DNA of 64,000 bases from Megasphaera sp. GTDB taxonomy: Bacteria; Bacillota; Negativicutes; Veillonellales; Megasphaeraceae. The translations under genes were made by a program, and so were the position numbers. The stretch spans positions 62,001 through 126,000 of the forward strand of contig JAKVKI010000001.1 in NCBI GenBank assembly GCA_022486585.1, given 5' to 3'. This document shows, in pieces, positions 8,434 to 17,158 of the stretch; the stretch's first letter is position 1; each line of letters starts with the position of its first letter. The notes beneath the pieces were generated by a model, which ran no database searches, had not been told where the DNA came from, and saw nothing but the letters and a program-made list of their open reading frames with translations.

Positions 8434-9761
8434 CGATCATCATCCTCTTTCTTGCCACGCAGAACAAGCCGGATTGGCGTGCCTTCAAAACCAAAGGTTT
8501 CCCGCAACCTATTTTCCAAAAATCGTAAATAGGAGAAATGCATGGCCTGTGGCTCATTGACAAATAAGATGAACGTTGGCGGCTTAACCGAAGCCTGCGT
8601 CATATAATAAATTTTGAGAAGCTTGCCACATTTAGCTGGCGGCGGATTCGTAAGCTGGGCATCAGAAATGAGTTCATTCAAAACACTCGTAGAAATACGC
8701 ATGTGTTGTTGTTCTGACACAGATTTAACCATATCAGCCAGTCGATTGATACGCTGTTTGGTCAATGCAGATGCAAACAATATAGGTGCATATTGCAAGA
8801 ATGCCAGTTCACGCCGTATATCTTCTTCAAATTTTTGGCTCGTTTTACTGTCTTTATCAATTAGATCCCATTTGTTGACGACAATGATACAACCTTTGCC
8901 AGCTTCATGAACATAACCGGCTATTTTTTTATCCTGTTCAGTCACACCATCGACAGCATCAATGACCAATACGGCTACATCTGAACGATCAACAGCCCGC
9001 AATGCCCGAACAACACTATACCGTTCAACAGGGATATCGATTTTCGATTTACGACGCATGCCGGCCGTGTCAATAAGGACAAATTTCGAGCCTTCATATT
9101 CCCAATGTGTATCGATAGAATCTCGCGTCGTACCAGGGATATTGCTGACAATGACCCGGTCCTGCCCCAGCAATGAATTCGTAAGGGATGATTTGCCTAC
9201 ATTCGGCCGTCCTACCAATGCTATATGGATGATATCTTCACTATCTTCTTCCTGAGGTACTTTTTTGATATATTTCAGTACTTCATCTAAAAGATCACCT
9301 AAATTCATAAGATTGACAGCCGATACGCCAATAGGATCACCCAGGCCCAGGCTATAAAATTCGTAAATATTCATTTCCTGTTCTACACTGTCGATTTTGT
9401 TGACGACCAGAATGACTGGTTTGCCACTGGAACGCAGGATATGCGCGATTTCTTCATCCTGCGGCTGGATGCCGGTCTTACCATCAACAACGTAGAGAAT
9501 GACATCGGCTTCGCGAATGGCTAGCTCTGCCTGATAGCGCATGCTTGTAAAAAAGTTGTTTTCTGAATCAACAAATTCAATGCCGCCTGTATCAATCATC
9601 GTAAATTCTTGTCCCAGCCATTCAGCATCGAAATAGATACGATCCCGCGTGACGCCAGGAATATCTTCAACAATCGAAATACGTTTTTTTACGATAGCAT
9701 TAAATAATGTTGACTTGCCTACATTTGGTCTGCCAACAACTGCTACTAAGGGTTTATACAT
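8430..9761 (-). CDS. der: Ribosome biogenesis GTPase Der (EngA)
   Basis: Essential GTPase for maturation of the 50S ribosomal subunit. The 443-residue protein has two tandem GTPase domains, each with GRPNVGKS (near residues 10 and 183) plus DTGG or DTAG and NKID or NKWD motifs. A C-terminal KH-like domain ends in the conserved FEGTPIRLVLRGKK. Length is typical. The ATG at 9761 follows AAGGAAG. It is preceded by a terminator at 9785-9825 and coupled to plsY downstream. Confidence 0.97.
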   Translation of the reverse strand: MYKPLVAVVGRPNVGKSTLFNAIVKKRISIVEDIPGVTRDRIYFDAEWLGQEFTMIDTGGIEFVDSENNFFTSMRYQAELAIREADVILYVVDGKTGIQPQDEEIAHILRSSGKPVILVVNKIDSVEQEMNIYEFYSLGLGDPIGVSAVNLMNLGDLLDEVLKYIKKVPQEEDSEDIIHIALVGRPNVGKSSLTNSLLGQDRVIVSNIPGTTRDSIDTHWEYEGSKFVLIDTAGMRRKSKIDIPVERYSVVRALRAVDRSDVAVLVIDAVDGVTEQDKKIAGYVHEAGKGCIIVVNKWDLIDKDSKTSQKFEEDIRRELAFLQYAPILFASALTKQRINRLADMVKSVSEQQHMRISTSVLNELISDAQLTNPPPAKCGKLLKIYYMTQASVKPPTFILFVNEPQAMHFSYLRFLENRLRETFGFEGTPIRLVLRGKKEDDDR

Positions 9762-9784
9762 AAGTTGCTTCCTTTCATGATAGA

Positions 9785-9825
9785 CAAAAAAGGATAACCG
9801 GTACCCCCGGCTATCCCCTTTTTGT
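9785..9825 (-). terminator. Rho-independent terminator after the ispH-rpsA fusion
   Basis: On the minus strand a GGGGATAGCCGG/CCGGTTATCC stem is followed by TTTTTT. It begins a few bases after the fusion gene's stop at 9832. Confidence 0.85.
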
Positions 9826-9831
9826 AAAAAA

Positions 9832-11817
9832 TTATTTATCTTCTTCTACAGTGTCTCCGATGGTAGCCCCTTCTTCACTTTGGCTGGATTCCAAATAATC
9901 ACGGACTTCCTTTTCTTCTTCATCTTTCTGAATAGCCAGGACACTTAAGGATATTTTCTTTTTATCCGTATCGATGCCGATAATTTCGACGTTCATAACA
10001 TCGCCGATATTGACCAGATCTTTAACGACAGCGCCGCGTTTATCCGTCAGTTCAGAAACGTGGAGCAGACCCTGGAGTTCCGGATCGATAGCGAGGATAG
10101 CTCCGAAAGGCAAGAGTTTTTTGACTTCGCCTTTAACGACATCACCAACTTCAAATTTTTCGATAGCAGCAATCCAAGGATTTTTCTGGAGAGCTTTGAG
10201 GGACAAGGAAATACGATTACGTTCTTTATCGAATTTCTGTACCAGTACTTGTAATTTTTCACCTGTTTTAAGAACTGCATCAACAGAGCTGATACGTTTC
10301 CAAGAAATATCAGAAATATGAAGCAAGCCTTCTACGCCACCCAAATCAATGAATGCACCATAAGGCATGATTTTGACGACAGTGCCTTCAAGGACAGCGC
10401 CTTCTTCAATATGTTCCAATGCTTCTGCCCGTTTTTGTTCCCGTTCTGCTTCAAGAACTGCTTTACGAGACAAGACAAGACGATTTTTATGTTCGTCAAT
10501 ATCGATGACTTTAACCTGGAAGGTCTGTCCTACCAAGTAGTCCAAGGATTTAACGAAGCGAACATCACCTTGTGAAAGGGGAATAAAACCACGCAAGGAT
10601 TTAATGGAAACGACAAGACCGGCTTTATTTGTTTCTTTACCAGTACATTCGATAAGTTCACCTTGTTCAAAAGCTTCGCGAACTTCTTTCCAATCTTCGA
10701 CTTTTTTCATCTTGACGAGGGAAACAACAATCGCGCCTTCTTCTTTAATATTGTTTGCGATTTCGACAGTCAATTCTTGACCCACTTGAACAAAGTCGCT
10801 TGCCTTTTCGGGAGCAGGTACAGCCATTTCTTTCTTCGGCAAGATAGCTTCTGCTTTCGTACCGATGGAAACATAGGCAGCATCATCGTTCACAGAAATA
10901 ACCGTGCCTTTGACCACGTCACCTTTCTTTGGATTTTCTTCATAGTCATACTTGTCCAACAATTCTTCACTCATTACTTCTGTGCCTTCTGCTTGCAAAT
11001 TTTCCATAATCTTAACAACCTCCTGTATTATCCAATCCGGCGTTGAAGCGCCGGCTGTAATGCCTATATTTTTCATACCGCAGAACCGCGACGTTTCTAA
11101 TTCCGCCGCTGTTTCCACATGGTATGTAGGACAACCTTGTTGTCTGCATACTTCTGCCAGCCGTCCTGTATTGGCGCTGTTCTTGCCGCCAATCACAATC
11201 ATAGCATCAGACTGTCTGGCCAGCGCGACAGCAGCATTCTGACGTTGCTGCGTTGCCGTGCAAATAGTCATATGCACATCTAACTGCCGCGTCCGCGTCT
11301 TTAATATAGCTGCGATACGCTTGAACTGTTCTTGATTGAATGTCGTTTGCACAACAACACCCAAACAATCACTGAAGGGAATTTTTTCAGCTTCTTTTTC
11401 CCTATCTAATATAATAGCACGATTTACCCCCCATTGTGAAATACTAATTACTTCAGGATGCGATTTTTCTCCAATAATCACCAATTTTTTTCCATCTTCT
11501 ACAATTTTTTTCGCATCTTGCTGTGCTTTTTTGACATGGGGACATGTTGCATCGATAATTTTTAGATTTTTTTTCTCTGCTTCTTGATAAACCAAAGGGC
11601 CTACACCATGTGAACGAATTAATATAGCAGCCCCATCAGGTACTTCGTCCAAACTGTCTACCGGAGTAATCCCCTGATCTGACAAACGGCTTACTACCTG
11701 CGGATTATGGATGATTGGGCCTAATGTATGGGTGCCCTTTTCGGCTGCCAGCGCCATGTCAACAGCCCGGCGAACGCCATAACAAAAGCCGCAGGCGTCT
11801 GCTATTTTAACATTCAT
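9832..11817 (-). CDS. ispH-rpsA: Fused 4-hydroxy-3-methylbut-2-enyl diphosphate reductase (IspH) and ribosomal protein S1 (RpsA)
   Basis: A 661-residue two-part protein. Residues about 1-282 are IspH, the iron-sulfur enzyme that makes IPP and DMAPP in the MEP isoprenoid pathway; the cluster cysteines are visible in DACGFCYG, DATCPHV and ICTATQQ. Residues about 300-640 hold four S1 RNA-binding repeats, starting near GDVVKGTVISV, ECTGKETNKAG, GAVLEGTVVKI and GDVVKGEVKKL, followed by an acidic tail. The frame is continuous, so this is a true fusion. The ATG at 11817 follows GGAGG; it overlaps the plsC stop by 11 bases. Such fusions are known from Negativicutes and some Clostridia. Confidence 0.95.
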   Translation of the reverse strand: MNVKIADACGFCYGVRRAVDMALAAEKGTHTLGPIIHNPQVVSRLSDQGITPVDSLDEVPDGAAILIRSHGVGPLVYQEAEKKNLKIIDATCPHVKKAQQDAKKIVEDGKKLVIIGEKSHPEVISISQWGVNRAIILDREKEAEKIPFSDCLGVVVQTTFNQEQFKRIAAILKTRTRQLDVHMTICTATQQRQNAAVALARQSDAMIVIGGKNSANTGRLAEVCRQQGCPTYHVETAAELETSRFCGMKNIGITAGASTPDWIIQEVVKIMENLQAEGTEVMSEELLDKYDYEENPKKGDVVKGTVISVNDDAAYVSIGTKAEAILPKKEMAVPAPEKASDFVQVGQELTVEIANNIKEEGAIVVSLVKMKKVEDWKEVREAFEQGELIECTGKETNKAGLVVSIKSLRGFIPLSQGDVRFVKSLDYLVGQTFQVKVIDIDEHKNRLVLSRKAVLEAEREQKRAEALEHIEEGAVLEGTVVKIMPYGAFIDLGGVEGLLHISDISWKRISSVDAVLKTGEKLQVLVQKFDKERNRISLSLKALQKNPWIAAIEKFEVGDVVKGEVKKLLPFGAILAIDPELQGLLHVSELTDKRGAVVKDLVNIGDVMNVEIIGIDTDKKKISLSVLAIQKDEEEKEVRDYLESSQSEEGATIGDTVEEDK

Positions 11818-12421
11818 GGTCAGTGCCTCCATACTTTTTAATCATAAATAAGACAATTTTCCTGACTTGGTCTGTAAACTGCTGTACTGTTTCTTTATCA
11901 TACACCGTTGGTGGCATGATCGGTTCTCCAAAAACAACACAGACCGGTCCTTTTTTAAATGGCAGCGGCCGTGAATGAATAATAGCTGCCGGCAATACGG
12001 GGACCCCAGATTTAATGGCAATACCCGCAAATCCATCATGGAATTTCCCTAAGATACCTTGATTTTTACTCGTTCCTTCAGGAAATATGCCCAAGACATC
12101 ACCGTCTCGCAAGACCCTGAACGATTCCATGACTGCCCGGCGATCAATGCGTCCCCGGTGCACAGGAAACGTATGGACATACCGCAAGAACCAGCCCATC
12201 AGGGGATTGTGGAACAATTCTTCTTTAGCCATAAAATGAATGAGTCGGCGCCGCATGGCCGTACCAATAAGAGGCGGGTCGAAATAGCTGGCATGATTAC
12301 TGACTACCAGCAAGGGACCCGTGTCGGGAATGTTGTCTGCGCCAATGACCTTCATGCCGATGAGTGTGTAGGTCACGAAATTGAAAACATGGCGTATAAC
12401 AGCATATCCTCTGTCCTTCAT
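11807..12421 (-). CDS. plsC: 1-acyl-sn-glycerol-3-phosphate acyltransferase
   Basis: Makes phosphatidic acid from lysophosphatidic acid. The 204-residue protein has the acyltransferase motif NHASYFDP (HX4D, about residues 42-49) and the FPEGTSK motif. Hydrophobic residues near the N-terminus suggest membrane association. The ATG overlaps the cmk stop (ATGA) and its 3' end overlaps the ispH-rpsA start, so cmk, plsC and ispH-rpsA form one tightly coupled unit. The gene order cmk-plsC-ispH-rpsA-der recurs in Firmicutes. Confidence 0.93.
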   Translation of the reverse strand: MKDRGYAVIRHVFNFVTYTLIGMKVIGADNIPDTGPLLVVSNHASYFDPPLIGTAMRRRLIHFMAKEELFHNPLMGWFLRYVHTFPVHRGRIDRRAVMESFRVLRDGDVLGIFPEGTSKNQGILGKFHDGFAGIAIKSGVPVLPAAIIHSRPLPFKKGPVCVVFGEPIMPPTVYDKETVQQFTDQVRKIVLFMIKKYGGTDHEC

Positions 12422-13089
12422 CGTCCTTTAGCCTCAATGTATTTCATAATAGCATCGGCAGTTCCTTCTAAATCAAGTTCACTGTTATCCAACAAAATGG
12501 CATCATCTGCTTGTTTCAATGGCGCTATGGCCCGGTGGGAATCCATATCGTCACGAGCAGCAATAGATGCTTCAATTTCTTCCAAGGATCCACTGTTCCC
12601 CCGTGCCTGTACCTCTAAATAGCGACGCATAGCCCGGGAGCGAACGGATGCCGTCAGGAATATCTTCACATCAGCATCTGGTAATACGACCGTACCGATA
12701 TCGCGGCCATCTAAAATGACACCACCAGATTTTGCCATATCCCTCTGTAATTGTACCAATTTTTGCCGTACTACTGCAAGTGCTGCAACAGCAGAAACAT
12801 GAGAAGATACATCAGAGGTCCGAATCGCTTCGGTCACATCTGTATCATCAACATAGACACGACATTGATCTCTGCCAATTTCTAAACGGATACGGAGTGT
12901 ATCGGTCAGCTTCTGCACAGCCCTCTCATCAGCAATATCAACATGCTTACTGAGAACTGCCCAGGTAAATGCACGATACATCGCACCGGTGTCAATATAC
13001 AAATAGTGTAACCTATTCGCCACGACTTTGGCAACACTGCTTTTACCAGCACCGGCAGGACCATCAATAGCTACAGTTAATTTTTTCAT
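12418..13089 (-). CDS. cmk: Cytidylate kinase
   Basis: Phosphorylates CMP and dCMP. The 223-residue protein has the P-loop GPAGAGKSS at about residues 8-16, the DTGAMYR substrate motif near residue 35, and the VILDGRDIGTVVLPDADVK region. Length matches the family. The ATG at 13089 is chosen because GGAG lies eight bases upstream; the GTG nine bases earlier overlaps that site. The start overlaps the flavoprotein stop by four bases (ATGA). Confidence 0.95.
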   Translation of the reverse strand: MKKLTVAIDGPAGAGKSSVAKVVANRLHYLYIDTGAMYRAFTWAVLSKHVDIADERAVQKLTDTLRIRLEIGRDQCRVYVDDTDVTEAIRTSDVSSHVSAVAALAVVRQKLVQLQRDMAKSGGVILDGRDIGTVVLPDADVKIFLTASVRSRAMRRYLEVQARGNSGSLEEIEASIAARDDMDSHRAIAPLKQADDAILLDNSELDLEGTADAIMKYIEAKGR

Positions 13090-14330
13090 ATGCCGCACTC
13101 CTTCCCGGCAGCTGCAGTCCCAGCTGCATATCCCGTAGAAAAGGCTGCCTGTAAATTATATCCGCCAGTAAAGGCATCTATATCCAGTACTTCCCCGGCA
13201 AAATAAATATGGGGAACCATCTTCGATTCCATCGTTTTAGGGCTGACTTCCTTAACGGAAACACCGCCAGCTGTAACAATAGCTTCTTCTATAGGACGAG
13301 TGCCTGTCACCGTTAGCGCTAAGGCTTGCAACGTATCCGCTAAATCCCGGCGTTGTTCCTTTGATATCTGATTTACCGGACAGGTTCCTTCAATTCCTGC
13401 TTGTTCCAAAACAATAGGGATGAGGCGCTGCGGTAACAGGTCTTTCATGGCATTTTCAGCTTCTTTTCGGATATATTTTTGAAAATCACGCTGAATGCGT
13501 TCATCCAGTTGCTCTTTTGATAACGCCGGCTTCAAATTTATGCGCAACTGCATCGGAAACACACATTTCTTGTTATGAGCCGCATCACTGCTAAGCATGA
13601 GAATTATAGGCCCGGATACGCCGAAATGAGTAAACAGCATTTCGCCAAAATAGGCAGCTAATTTTTTACCATGGCGCCACAACGAGCCTTCAACATTGCG
13701 CAACGATAAGCCTGATAAATGATGAGGCCATGTTTCTTTTGTCGTAAAAGGAATAATAGAAGGCTTCAATTCCGTTACGGTATGCCCCAGCTCTTTAGCA
13801 AAGCCATAACCGTCTCCTGTCGAACCCGTAACCGGATACGACATACCGCCTGTCGTAATGATACAGCTGCTACCTTCATACGTGCCAGATGCAGCTTGAA
13901 CAACGACTGTATCGCCCCAAGAAGAAACATGTTTCACAGCATCTTCAAAATGGATCCGAACACCGGCATCACACAACTTACGGTATAAGAATTTGCGTAC
14001 TTCAACAGCACTATCTGACTGGGGAAATACGCGGCCGCCACGTTCTACCTTTGTAGCCAGCCCCCAGCCGTTCAGTTTCTCCAATAAATCCTGATTGGAA
14101 AATTGTTCGTATGCACTATACAAGAATTTTCCATGGCCCGGCGTATGTGCAATAAAATCCTCCATGGAACAGGCATTCGTCAAATTGCAACGACCCTTAC
14201 CGGTAATTCCCATTTTTTTGCCAACAATATTATTTTTTTCAAAAAGCTGGACAGCTGCACCTTGCTCTGCTGCTGCCAAGGCAGCCATAATTCCTGCTGC
14301 ACCAGCACCGATAACGATGATATCCTTCAT
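13086..14330 (-). CDS. NAD(P)/FAD-dependent oxidoreductase (HI0933/BaiN-like flavoprotein)
   Basis: A 414-residue flavoprotein. An N-terminal dinucleotide-binding motif GAGAAGIMAA (about residues 8-17) is followed by the family's GITGKGRCNLTNA. A C-terminal second FAD-binding stretch GEVLDIDAFTGGYNLQAAFSTG is also typical. The physiological reaction of this family is poorly defined, so no specific role is claimed. It heads the cmk-plsC-ispH-rpsA string with overlapping stop and start codons. Confidence 0.88.
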   Translation of the reverse strand: MKDIIVIGAGAAGIMAALAAAEQGAAVQLFEKNNIVGKKMGITGKGRCNLTNACSMEDFIAHTPGHGKFLYSAYEQFSNQDLLEKLNGWGLATKVERGGRVFPQSDSAVEVRKFLYRKLCDAGVRIHFEDAVKHVSSWGDTVVVQAASGTYEGSSCIITTGGMSYPVTGSTGDGYGFAKELGHTVTELKPSIIPFTTKETWPHHLSGLSLRNVEGSLWRHGKKLAAYFGEMLFTHFGVSGPIILMLSSDAAHNKKCVFPMQLRINLKPALSKEQLDERIQRDFQKYIRKEAENAMKDLLPQRLIPIVLEQAGIEGTCPVNQISKEQRRDLADTLQALALTVTGTRPIEEAIVTAGGVSVKEVSPKTMESKMVPHIYFAGEVLDIDAFTGGYNLQAAFSTGYAAGTAAAGKECGI

Positions 14331-14390
14331 AGGACCCCCTGCATTTTACCAGGAAATTCATTCGTACCTGCTAGTAAATTGCAACTATTT

Positions 14391-15107
14391 TTATTTATAT
14401 TCATATAATGCCGTTACTTCTTCTTTGGTCAATCGGCGGTAAGCTCCTCGTTTGACACCGCTCAGCGTCAAAAAAGCATACTGGATACGGCGTAAATTAT
14501 ACACTTGATAGCCAAAATGTTCGAACATCCGGCGCACCTGCCGGTTGCGGCCTTCATGAATAGTAATTTCCAAGGTCGTCTGTCCTGTATGCTGATCAAA
14601 CCCATTGTAATATACATCGGCCGGAGCGGTCATACCATCATCCAGTTCAACACCATCAGCCAACGCTTGCAACACGGTGTTGGGAATATGTCCCTTTATT
14701 TTTACTTCATATGTCTTATCGACCATCTTGCTAGGATGCATGAGGATATTAGCTAATTCTCCGTCATTGGTCATCAGCAGTAATCCTTCTGTATTCTGAT
14801 CCAGGCGGCCAACAGCATAGATACGATCTTTTTCCTTTTTGAAGTAGTCCATAACCGTCGTCCGGCCCTGTTCATCACTAGATGTTGTAATAACGCCTTT
14901 AGGCTTATTAAATAAATAATAATGTTTAGGCTGCATTTCCAGGCGGTTGCCATCTACGAGGATAATATCTTTATCTGGGTCTACTTTGGTTCCTAATTCA
15001 CGAATAACCACACCGTTGACGCGAACGCGGCCTTCTAATATGAGCTGTTCTGATGCACGCCGTGACGCAACTCCGCAATTACTCATGACTTTCTGTAATC
15101 TGTCCAT
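14391..15107 (-). CDS. rluB: Pseudouridine synthase, RsuA/RluB family
   Basis: Converts uridine to pseudouridine in rRNA, most likely 23S rRNA. The 238-residue protein has an N-terminal S4 RNA-binding domain (RLQKVMSNCGVASRRASEQL). The catalytic domain has VGRLDQNTEGLLLMTND, which contains the catalytic Asp, and EGRNRQVRRMFEHFG. Position right after scpAB is the usual context of Firmicute rluB. The ATG at 15107 follows GGAGG; the gene overlaps the scpB 3' end by 29 bases. Confidence 0.9.
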   Translation of the reverse strand: MDRLQKVMSNCGVASRRASEQLILEGRVRVNGVVIRELGTKVDPDKDIILVDGNRLEMQPKHYYLFNKPKGVITTSSDEQGRTTVMDYFKKEKDRIYAVGRLDQNTEGLLLMTNDGELANILMHPSKMVDKTYEVKIKGHIPNTVLQALADGVELDDGMTAPADVYYNGFDQHTGQTTLEITIHEGRNRQVRRMFEHFGYQVYNLRRIQYAFLTLSGVKRGAYRRLTKEEVTALYEYK

Positions 15108-15732
15108 TTGTTTCCTCCGTTGGTATATCTTCCGTCGCAGCTTCTACTGCCACTGTATTCACTTCTTTTGGATCCGTTTCTGCTGCTGTCTGTGATTCTG
15201 GTATATGACCGGCTAGTTCGTCTAACGAATCCATACCAATGCATTCCAGAAAATAAACCGATGTTCCGTATAAAATCGGCCGGCCCGGGCTGTCCTTACG
15301 GCCCAGATCAATCACTAACCCTTGTTGGACGAGACTTGACAGAATCCGTTCTGATGAGACACCGCGCAATTTTTCTATTTCTGCTCGTGTTACTGGTTGT
15401 TTAAATGCAACAATAGCCAGTACTTCCAGTGCCATAGAAGTCAATTCCATCGTACCCGTACGAACCCAGTGAACGGTATCATGGAGTTCTGCCTTCGTAA
15501 CTAGCTGGTAGCCGCCAGCAACTCGCAATAGCGTCAGGCCACTTTGAGGAGCCGCTAACATAGTCGTTAATTTTTCTGCTATTGCATCCGCTTCTTCGGC
15601 AGTCCATCCTGTATGCGTACAAATTTCGCTTATTTTCATAGGCTGACCGCTCAAGAAGAGCAGTGCTTCCAACACAGCTGTTGGTTCATGCGTTTCCTTT
15701 ATACATGTATCGTAAGGCAACTGTATTCCCAT
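15079..15732 (-). CDS. scpB: Segregation and condensation protein B
   Basis: Kleisin-interacting subunit of the SMC-ScpAB condensin. The 217-residue protein consists of two winged-helix domains (AVLEALLFLSGQPMKI and ALEVLAIVAFKQPVTRAEIEKLRGV) plus an acidic, low-complexity tail from about residue 170. It overlaps the scpA 3' end by 47 bases, which is normal for this pair. Confidence 0.93.
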   Translation of the reverse strand: MGIQLPYDTCIKETHEPTAVLEALLFLSGQPMKISEICTHTGWTAEEADAIAEKLTTMLAAPQSGLTLLRVAGGYQLVTKAELHDTVHWVRTGTMELTSMALEVLAIVAFKQPVTRAEIEKLRGVSSERILSSLVQQGLVIDLGRKDSPGRPILYGTSVYFLECIGMDSLDELAGHIPESQTAAETDPKEVNTVAVEAATEDIPTEETNGQITESHE

Positions 15733-16414
15733 CCTCTCCTTCTGATACGGTATGACACCGTCCCAGCTTCAGCAATTCCAATACTGCCAGAAAGGTAACG
15801 ACGAGTTCTACTTTCGAACGACATGAGCGGAATACATCCAGTACTGCCGTAGGCCGCTGGGATCGCCGCAATATATAGGTAACCCGCTGCATGCACTCAT
15901 CGACACTGTACACTTCATGACGCAGGCGGATTTCCGCCGGTTTTTGTTCCTTAAGGGATTGGTAGACCACTTGAAACGCCTCATATAATGCCTGTCTGTC
16001 AATAACCCCTGTGAATTTGGTTTCACATGCCATAGGTGTCCGCTGCCGATCCAGCATCAGACTGCGCTGTTCCCACAACGACCCTACCACTTGAGAAACA
16101 CCTTTCATTCTTTTGTACTCTACGAGCTGACGAATCAACGCCTCTTCCGGCGTTTCTTCTTCCTCTGCTTCTGCTTTAGCCGGCTTAGGCAACAAATGGC
16201 GCGATTTAATTTGGAGCAGTGTCGCTGCCATCACAAAAAATTTACTGCCATAATTTACGTCGAATACATCTATCTGATTTACATATTCATTGAATTGATC
16301 CGTAATTTCTACGATAGGTATATTATAAATATCAACTTTATTCTTTTCGATAAGGTACAACAATAAATCTAGCGGACCTTTGAAGTCCGAAACCTTATAT
16401 TGATATTCTTCCAT
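15686..16414 (-). CDS. scpA: Segregation and condensation protein A
   Basis: Kleisin subunit that bridges SMC heads in chromosome condensation and segregation. The 242-residue protein starts with the family-typical FKGPLDLLLYLIEKNKVDIYNI. The middle has an acidic linker (KAEAEEEETPEE), and the C-terminal winged helix contains VTFLAVLELLKLG. The ATG at 16414 is favoured because the family begins with this sequence; an in-frame ATG lies four codons upstream and neither has a strong ribosome binding site. It is the first gene of scpA-scpB-rluB. Confidence 0.93.
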   Translation of the reverse strand: MEEYQYKVSDFKGPLDLLLYLIEKNKVDIYNIPIVEITDQFNEYVNQIDVFDVNYGSKFFVMAATLLQIKSRHLLPKPAKAEAEEEETPEEALIRQLVEYKRMKGVSQVVGSLWEQRSLMLDRQRTPMACETKFTGVIDRQALYEAFQVVYQSLKEQKPAEIRLRHEVYSVDECMQRVTYILRRSQRPTAVLDVFRSCRSKVELVVTFLAVLELLKLGRCHTVSEGEDGNTVALRYMYKGNA

Positions 16415-16456
16415 AGAAATCACCATTCTTATTATATGATAAATCGAAAAAAATTA

Positions 16457-16490
16457 CAAAAAAGGTTTGGATTCTCATCCAAACCTTTTT
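16457..16490 (-). terminator. Terminator of the tRNA operon
   Basis: An AAAGGTTTGGAT/ATCCAAACCTTT stem is followed on the minus strand by TTTTTT. It lies downstream of tRNA-Leu and before scpA. The flanking A-run on the other side could let it work in both directions. Confidence 0.88.
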
Positions 16491-16554
16491 AGTCATTTGC
16501 AAGGGACTAGTCGGCTTCGGCCTACTGAGTGCTCACAGCAATGTGTTGTTAAAA

Positions 16555-16643
16555 TGGTGCCGGGGACCGGAATCGAACCGGTACGGATATCTCTATCCGA
16601 CGGATTTTAAGTCCGTTGCGTCTGCCAGTTCCGCCACCTCGGC
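16555..16643 (-). tRNA. tRNA-Leu (anticodon TAA)
   Basis: Minus-strand sequence GCCGAGGTGGCGGAACTGG opens an 89-nt class II tRNA with a variable arm, a TTCGATTC T-loop and an encoded CCA end. The anticodon loop CTTAAAA gives TAA, so it reads UUA. Last tRNA of the five-gene operon. Confidence 0.95.
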
Positions 16644-16658
16644 ATGACGAAAATAATA

Positions 16659-16732
16659 TGGAGGCGGCACCCAGAATCGAACTGGGGATGAAGGTTTTGC
16701 AGACCTCTGCCTTACCGCTTGGCTATGCCGCC
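16659..16732 (-). tRNA. tRNA-Cys (anticodon GCA)
   Basis: 74 nt on the minus strand, GGCGGCATAGCC...GCCGCC plus encoded CCA. The anticodon loop CTGCAAA gives GCA; the TTCGATTC T-loop is present. Confidence 0.95.
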
Positions 16733-16739
16733 ATAAATA

Positions 16740-16814
16740 TGGAGCGGAAAACGAGGCTCGAACTCGCGACCCCCACCTTGGCAAGGTGGTGCTCTACCAC
16801 TGAGCTACTTCCGC
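16740..16814 (-). tRNA. tRNA-Gly (anticodon GCC)
   Basis: 75 nt on the minus strand, GCGGAAGTAGCTCAG...TTCCGC plus encoded CCA. The anticodon loop TTGCCAA gives GCC; the T-loop is TTCGAGCC. Confidence 0.95.
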
Positions 16815-16822
16815 ATATATTG

Positions 16823-16899
16823 TGGTGCTCAGGGACGGAATTGAACCGCCGACACGGGGATTTTCAGTCCCCTGCTCTACCGACTGAGCTACCTGAGCA
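16823..16899 (-). tRNA. tRNA-Phe (anticodon GAA)
   Basis: 77 nt on the minus strand, TGCTCAGGTAGCTCAG...CTGAGCA plus encoded CCA. The anticodon loop CTGAAAA gives GAA; the T-loop is TTCAATTC. Confidence 0.95.
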
Positions 16900-16906
16900 A
16901 AAAATA

Positions 16907-16983
16907 TGGCGACCTCGATCGGATTTGAACCGACGATCTTCGCCGTGACAGGGCGACATGTTAAACCGCTACACCACGAGGCC
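16907..16983 (-). tRNA. tRNA-Asp (anticodon GTC)
   Basis: 77 nt on the minus strand, GGCCTCGTGGTGTAGC...CGAGGTC plus encoded CCA. The anticodon loop CTGTCAC gives GTC; the T-loop is TTCAAATC. First tRNA of the operon. Confidence 0.95.
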
Positions 16984-17025
16984 GTTTCATATTGTCCGTA
17001 GCATTTAATGCCTCGAACAAAAAAT

Positions 17026-17054
17026 ATTTTACCATGAATAGACGCCTTTGGCAA
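17026..17054 (-). promoter_or_regulatory. Sigma-A type promoter of the tRNA operon
   Basis: On the minus strand TTGCCA (17049-17054), a 17-base spacer, and TAAAAT (17026-17031). It lies about 40 bases upstream of tRNA-Asp and after the rny terminator. Confidence 0.75.
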
Positions 17055-17112
17055 GTCTTTTTTTTAACTTTCTTTAAAAAGTATATTTATAATCGATTAT
17101 TCGCTCTGTTTA

Positions 17113-17147
17113 CAAAAAAACCTTGCCTGTTGTAGCAGGCAAGGTAT
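17113..17147 (-). terminator. Terminator of rny
   Basis: On the minus strand ACCTTGCCTG/CAGGCAAGGT forms a stem with loop CTACAA-like, followed by seven T. It begins about ten bases after the rny stop. Confidence 0.9.
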
Positions 17148-17158
17148 GTATATCAATC

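Noticed and set aside
16616-16948. A plus-strand open frame of 110 codons over the tRNA cluster
   Set aside because: It is a translation of the tRNA genes on the opposite strand; such peptides are well-known false calls.
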